This document shows, piece by piece, positions 59,904 through 64,000 of a DNA stretch of 64,000 bases. The position numbers and the translations under genes were made by a program. Each line of letters starts with the position of its first letter. The stretch's first letter is position 1. The stretch comes from Gonatopus flavifemur (lineage: Eukaryota > Arthropoda > Insecta > Hymenoptera > Dryinidae). Under the pieces are notes generated by a model. The model was given only the letters and a program-made list of their open reading frames with translations, did not search any database and was not told the DNA's origin. The DNA lies in NCBI GenBank assembly GCA_018340375.1, contig JAFFJZ010000010.1:10974001-11038000 (forward strand). Direction: 5' to 3'.

Positions 59904-60543
59904 AAGGTGTTAATTATTGATTTCATATCTTTCTCTGTTGAAACAACATATCAACTGAATATTAGTATAGTTATAGTACCTTCAACTGAAAGTTTTTGTG
60001 GCAACGAACAATATTTTATCTCAGGTAACTGAAATTTTCAGTTTGGTGTTATTTTTAGTCACTGCAACTAAAGAGTTTTCTCATTGTATATTTTTCTTAG
60101 ATTCTTTGTAGATTGCACTCAAAATTTTTCATTCTGCGGAAGATAAACTGTAATAAAAAATCGATGTTGGAATCGCGTAGAAAAAACCAAGATGAATGGA
60201 CTTTGTTCTGTTCCTTTGGTATAGTCGAGGAACTTGATATTCATTCTCTTTGTAATTAAGCGGGAAAGTTTCATTTGAGTGGGTCGATGAGGAGGAGTTG
60301 AGTTGAAACCAACTTTCCACGATCGAATGAAATAATCAAGAGGCTTGACGAACCTCACAGAAAAAGTGGGATGAACAAGCATGTGGTTCGGACCAGAAGA
60401 GCTATTTTGTACAATACATACCAATTCTTCTTCGATACGTCACGATTGTACTATTCTATGCAAATCGCATTTTGTTACTGTATCCTTTTCAGGATCAGAA
60501 GCTGTAAACATCGCAATAATTGCATTTCCTGATATGTCATTCA
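59904..60543. other. Unannotated DNA
   Basis: About 59935-60085 has repeated CAACTGAA/TTCAGTT words (TTCAACTGAAAG, AACTGAAATTTTCAGTTTGG) without clear ends. No gene is recognised. Confidence 0.35.
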
Positions 60544-60967
60544 CCCGGATAGCATCGGGAGGTTTCTTGAACGTTCAAAAAACGTACTTGCTCTTACAGA
60601 ACACGTCCAAATAAAATCACAGAACGTTCTAAAAACGTGACATGTACGTCCCAGGGTTATACAAATGTTCTGTGATGTTCGATTCATGTCCACCATGCAA
60701 CGTTCTGGGGACGTGTTCAATAGAGATGTTAATGACGTTCTGCGATACTGCGCATATGTTTGTAAAGGTTAGTGTTCATCGAAGTACGTTTGGGAAACGT
60801 AACGAGGACGTCCCGTGGTGGATGAAAAAGGCGTACTGGGAACGTATTCAGGTGCATCAAAAATGAACATTCTCCGAACATATTTCGAGCTACTCCCCGG
60901 AGACGAAGCGCACAGAAATAAGGTTATGTTTCTAAAACGTCCAGAGGACTTTCGATGCTATCTAGGC
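60544..60967. mobile_element. CCCGGATAGCATCG-end element, GAACGT word
   Basis: CCCGGATAGCATCGGGAGG faces GACTTTCGATGCTATCTAGG. About 420 bp of interior contain some 15 copies of AACGTTC, GACGT, ACGTCC and AACGTA. The same word fills the element at 33239-33384, which has different ends. Confidence 0.65.
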
Positions 60968-61142
60968 AGATCAACAAAACTACTTGATTCAATTGACCAT
61001 GATGAAAAATTTCCACAACAATCTGGAAATTTGTTTATCAAAACTTTCGAGTTCCACTACATAGAAAAAAGTGTTTCTTTGAATCCAAGAAATTTTTATT
61101 TGAATAGGTCCGAATGAATATTTGTTTAGCAACAATGAATAT

Positions 61143-61249
61143 CCCTACAAACAATAATTACTGGCGTTTCAATGGGCCGCTGATGGTCCTGCGATCCGGC
61201 AAAGGGCCGTCAATGGTCCTTTGAATGGCCTGCATTCGTGTTTGCTGGG
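61143..61249. mobile_element. CCCWRCAAACA-end small MITE, GGGCCATCAATGGTCC word
   Basis: CCCTACAAACAATAATTACT faces GCATTCGTGTTTGCTGGG, with AT on both sides. The 107-bp interior repeats AATGGGCCGCTGATGGTCC, AAAGGGCCGTCAATGGTCC and GAATGGCC. It is related to 38811-38908 and the relic near 3190. Confidence 0.6.
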
Positions 61250-64000
61250 ATGTTTTGATACAAACAAATTTGCTATTTGAATGATGGACCAAATAATAAA
61301 TTAGAAATATATAAATTAAGAAATATCTATTTGAACCTATTCAAATAATTCCTCAGATTCAAAGAAATACTTTTTTCTGTGTAAATTAACCGAATTATAT
61401 TTCTTTCTTTAGATTCGAAGAGTATAATCAAATATTGTGAGTTCACAAATAATGCAATTGTCGAGACATATTGGATCATGTAAGGAGAAGGTAGCCAACT
61501 CGAATATGACCAGACGGAGAATATGGCTACCAGATAATATCTGGAAAACTCAAAACACGTAAAACATAAAAAACTTATCTGTGGAGAGGCTTCGGTACAC
61601 ATGGTTAAACCGCGTTCTTGCCGTCCAACTTGCACGTCTCTCAATTCGCCATTATACTTTGTCGTTGAAGCGAACAACCGTTATACATTTTTCACCGGAG
61701 TTTTCATCTTATTGCCTTATTCTATTGAATATCCCAATAGGAACAAAAAGTGAAAATATGGTCACTTTATAATGACTAAAAAATGGTGTTTCGAGTTGAC
61801 TAAAAATTGATTATGATGTCTTTTTGATCTCATTTTGATGAATTGTATCAACCCTTTCCGACACTCAGTTCATACATGGGACGATGTTTTTCAATGCGTT
61901 CGTAACTGTGGAATATGAATTAATCATTTACAGTCGCTTCATCCCTGATAAGGTTCTAGTAAATACATTTAGCAAATGGGAAAAAATGGTGCCAATTGAT
62001 TTTATTCGCCTCTGAAGTACCGTAAAAAGTCTTAGAAGTAACAGCAAAGTTGCATCAAGAATCGCTCAATTACTGGTCAATCTAGAACAATATTTTATTT
62101 GTACAAATGTATTATATGACATGGAAAATCCAATATCTTAACAAGAAATATTACTTACAGAATGTGGAGACTGGAATAGTTTATTTGTGAAATCATTAAT
62201 TTCAATTAAAAAATCATCAAACATTGATGTTGTTTGAATTCGTTTCATAAATAATCTATCAGTGAATGCTCGCAGGTAATTTACCAGATTGTTCCAGGCA
62301 TTTTTTGTTTCCTTTTCAAAAGACAATTAATGATTATTTACTATTGACCATTCAATACTTTTACCATCTTTCTTTTATTTATGTTTTTACCATTCATTTG
62401 ATTGATTTATTATAGTTTCATATTAATTATTTATTGATAAATGAAGATCTCCAATAAGGGAATACAAATAAATGACATCATACTTTGACAATCTTATTGC
62501 ATTAGACGGTATTGGGAAAATTAAGGGGACTCTATTTTTACTTTCCTGGTGGTGTCTGTCCCTTCATTATGGAGTAAATATTTTTCCATTACAAATAGAA
62601 GATTTTTCCTTCACTTTGAGGATCTATTCTGTCCCCTCAAGAGGAAAGAACAAGCCCACTAAATCATGATGAAACGTTCTCCATCCATAAAAGGACTTTG
62701 CTGTCACCATTTTTTGGAGAAAAATGCCACAATTGATATCTTCAAATACATCTTATCATGTCTTTTGAACAACTGTCACTTAGTGCATATAAGGGAGGAT
62801 AATTGAAAGATCATGGTTAATTGAATTGATATAGCATGACTAACGAATGTAAAGATAATCAACACGCAAGGGAAAATTTATTTCTTAATCAAAAGTACAC
62901 AATACACTTATACTTCTTACGATTTATAGAAACTCACGAATCGATGGTATGATGTAAAGGGTGAAAGTGATAATTGACTTTTTTCATTCACGGTTGCGCA
63001 TGATGAAAAAGGGTGTTAAGACACTACGTCTCAAACCACAAAAATGTTGATGATTTATAATATTTTAGCATGAAATGAATGCGATAATATGTACCTTTTT
63101 GTGCGGATTCTACGTGTGAAATGAGCATTAATTTTTTACAAAGGTATGTGGATCATACAATTTCAAGAGACGCGGGAGCGTCTCGACGCCAAGTACACGA
63201 AAAAAAAATTTTGTATATAAACTGTATATTAAGTGCAAATGCGAATGTCGCTGCCGCTTCTCTTTCACAGTAAGTTTGGAAGTTCAGTTTTTATTTCTGG
63301 AATTGTTTCGATGTAATCACGTATTTCAAATATAAACCAATTTCATTCTGTAGATACGATTTTTTCCTTTCGATTGAGATTCCTTCCAATCCAATCGGTG
63401 AAGTATTCCCTGAGATATCTTAATCGCAATTCTATTTTGTATCATAATATTTCAGATTCGATTCTTATTTGCGTTTTTCAGTGCCTCGAAATATTTTCTT
63501 TCCAACTTTGTTCCGAAACTCGACTCTCAGTTGTATCAATCGATAACACAATTTCGGAACATGACCTGAACGCGATCAGCTGTGATCCAAAGACACGTGT
63601 TTCATTGAAATTTCAATACAACCCAAACAAATTTGTGAGAGAGTGAGAGATTATTTTTCTTTTGATCAAAGGTTAAGAATTATTATCACACGCCGATACA
63701 AAATTCTGAATTAAATAAATTCTTCCCATAAAAGTATGGAGTTTATTTATTCTCATAAAATTAAAACAGTTTTAAAATTTATTGTGTGAAGTGGAAGAGT
63801 GCTTTTATGCGTGCACGTACGTGAAAAAGAAATTGCACGTGATTTCACATGAAGATTTTGAAGATAGCAAGGATGAAGGTGAAAAACTGGACAGGATCAC
63901 ATAATCAGATAAGTTTATTTACTATTTTCGTGTCTTTCACAAAATAGAACATGTTTTGGTATAAGAAATTTACTTTGTGGTTAATTTTTTATGTTTCAGA
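61250..64000. other. Unannotated right end of the window
   Basis: No gene, RNA or element end can be supported. The last bases (TTTTATGTTTCAG then A) look like a 3' splice site at 63999, so an exon may begin just outside the window. Confidence 0.35.

Overview
This window looks like nuclear DNA from an arthropod, most likely an insect, and possibly a parasitoid hymenopteran; the order is a guess. It is AT-rich, has GT-AG introns of a few hundred bases, and is full of small DNA transposons plus RTE-like and piggyBac-like elements. There are no operons or prokaryotic signals.

Only one gene looks intact: a secreted M14A zinc carboxypeptidase on the + strand (5252-10325, six coding exons, 418 residues). 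All zinc ligands and catalytic residues are present, and the specificity pocket is of the A type. Short inverted-repeat elements sit in three of its five introns and about 190 bases upstream of its first coding exon. A frameshifted remnant of the C-terminal domain of an M1 aminopeptidase lies at 36333-38423. Two candidate partial exons lie at the left edge (1-27 and 247-338).

Most of the rest is transposable elements. Many are non-autonomous elements with short C-rich terminal inverted repeats (CACTGTAAAAA, CACGGAGAAAAA, CCCTGTTGAAAAA, CCCTGGTAGAAAT, CCCGAGAAAAA and others). Many of these are flanked by 2-bp duplications, mostly TA. Elements with the same ends have unrelated interiors, and each interior is built from many copies, in both orientations, of a short word private to that element. 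This is the most interesting pattern here. It resembles the subterminal repeats of CACTA/EnSpm transposons, diversified from element to element. A second class has TTAA flanks and long hairpin arms.

Two regions are nested several insertions deep. At 22390-29385 a TGTCC-word element holds a 5'-truncated RTE-like retrotransposon (22889-28906). That copy holds a 3.7-kb piggyBac-like foldback element with 122-bp tandem repeats in both arms (23477-27213), which in turn holds a second TGTCC-word element (25405-25773). At 43019-48911 an outer element holds a CAGTACTGGC-word element and a CACGGAG element. The CACGGAG element holds a CACTGTAAAAA element and a full-length RTE-like retrotransposon (45343-48698, 12-bp target duplication, two nonsense codons).

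GC-richer islands at about 11.7-12.3, 18.35-18.7, 29.9-30.2, 39.8-40.7 and 55.3-58.3 kb are low in repeats. They could be regulatory or 5' untranslated sequence of unseen genes, but no coding exon is recognised in them. All boundaries were read by eye; no database search was run.
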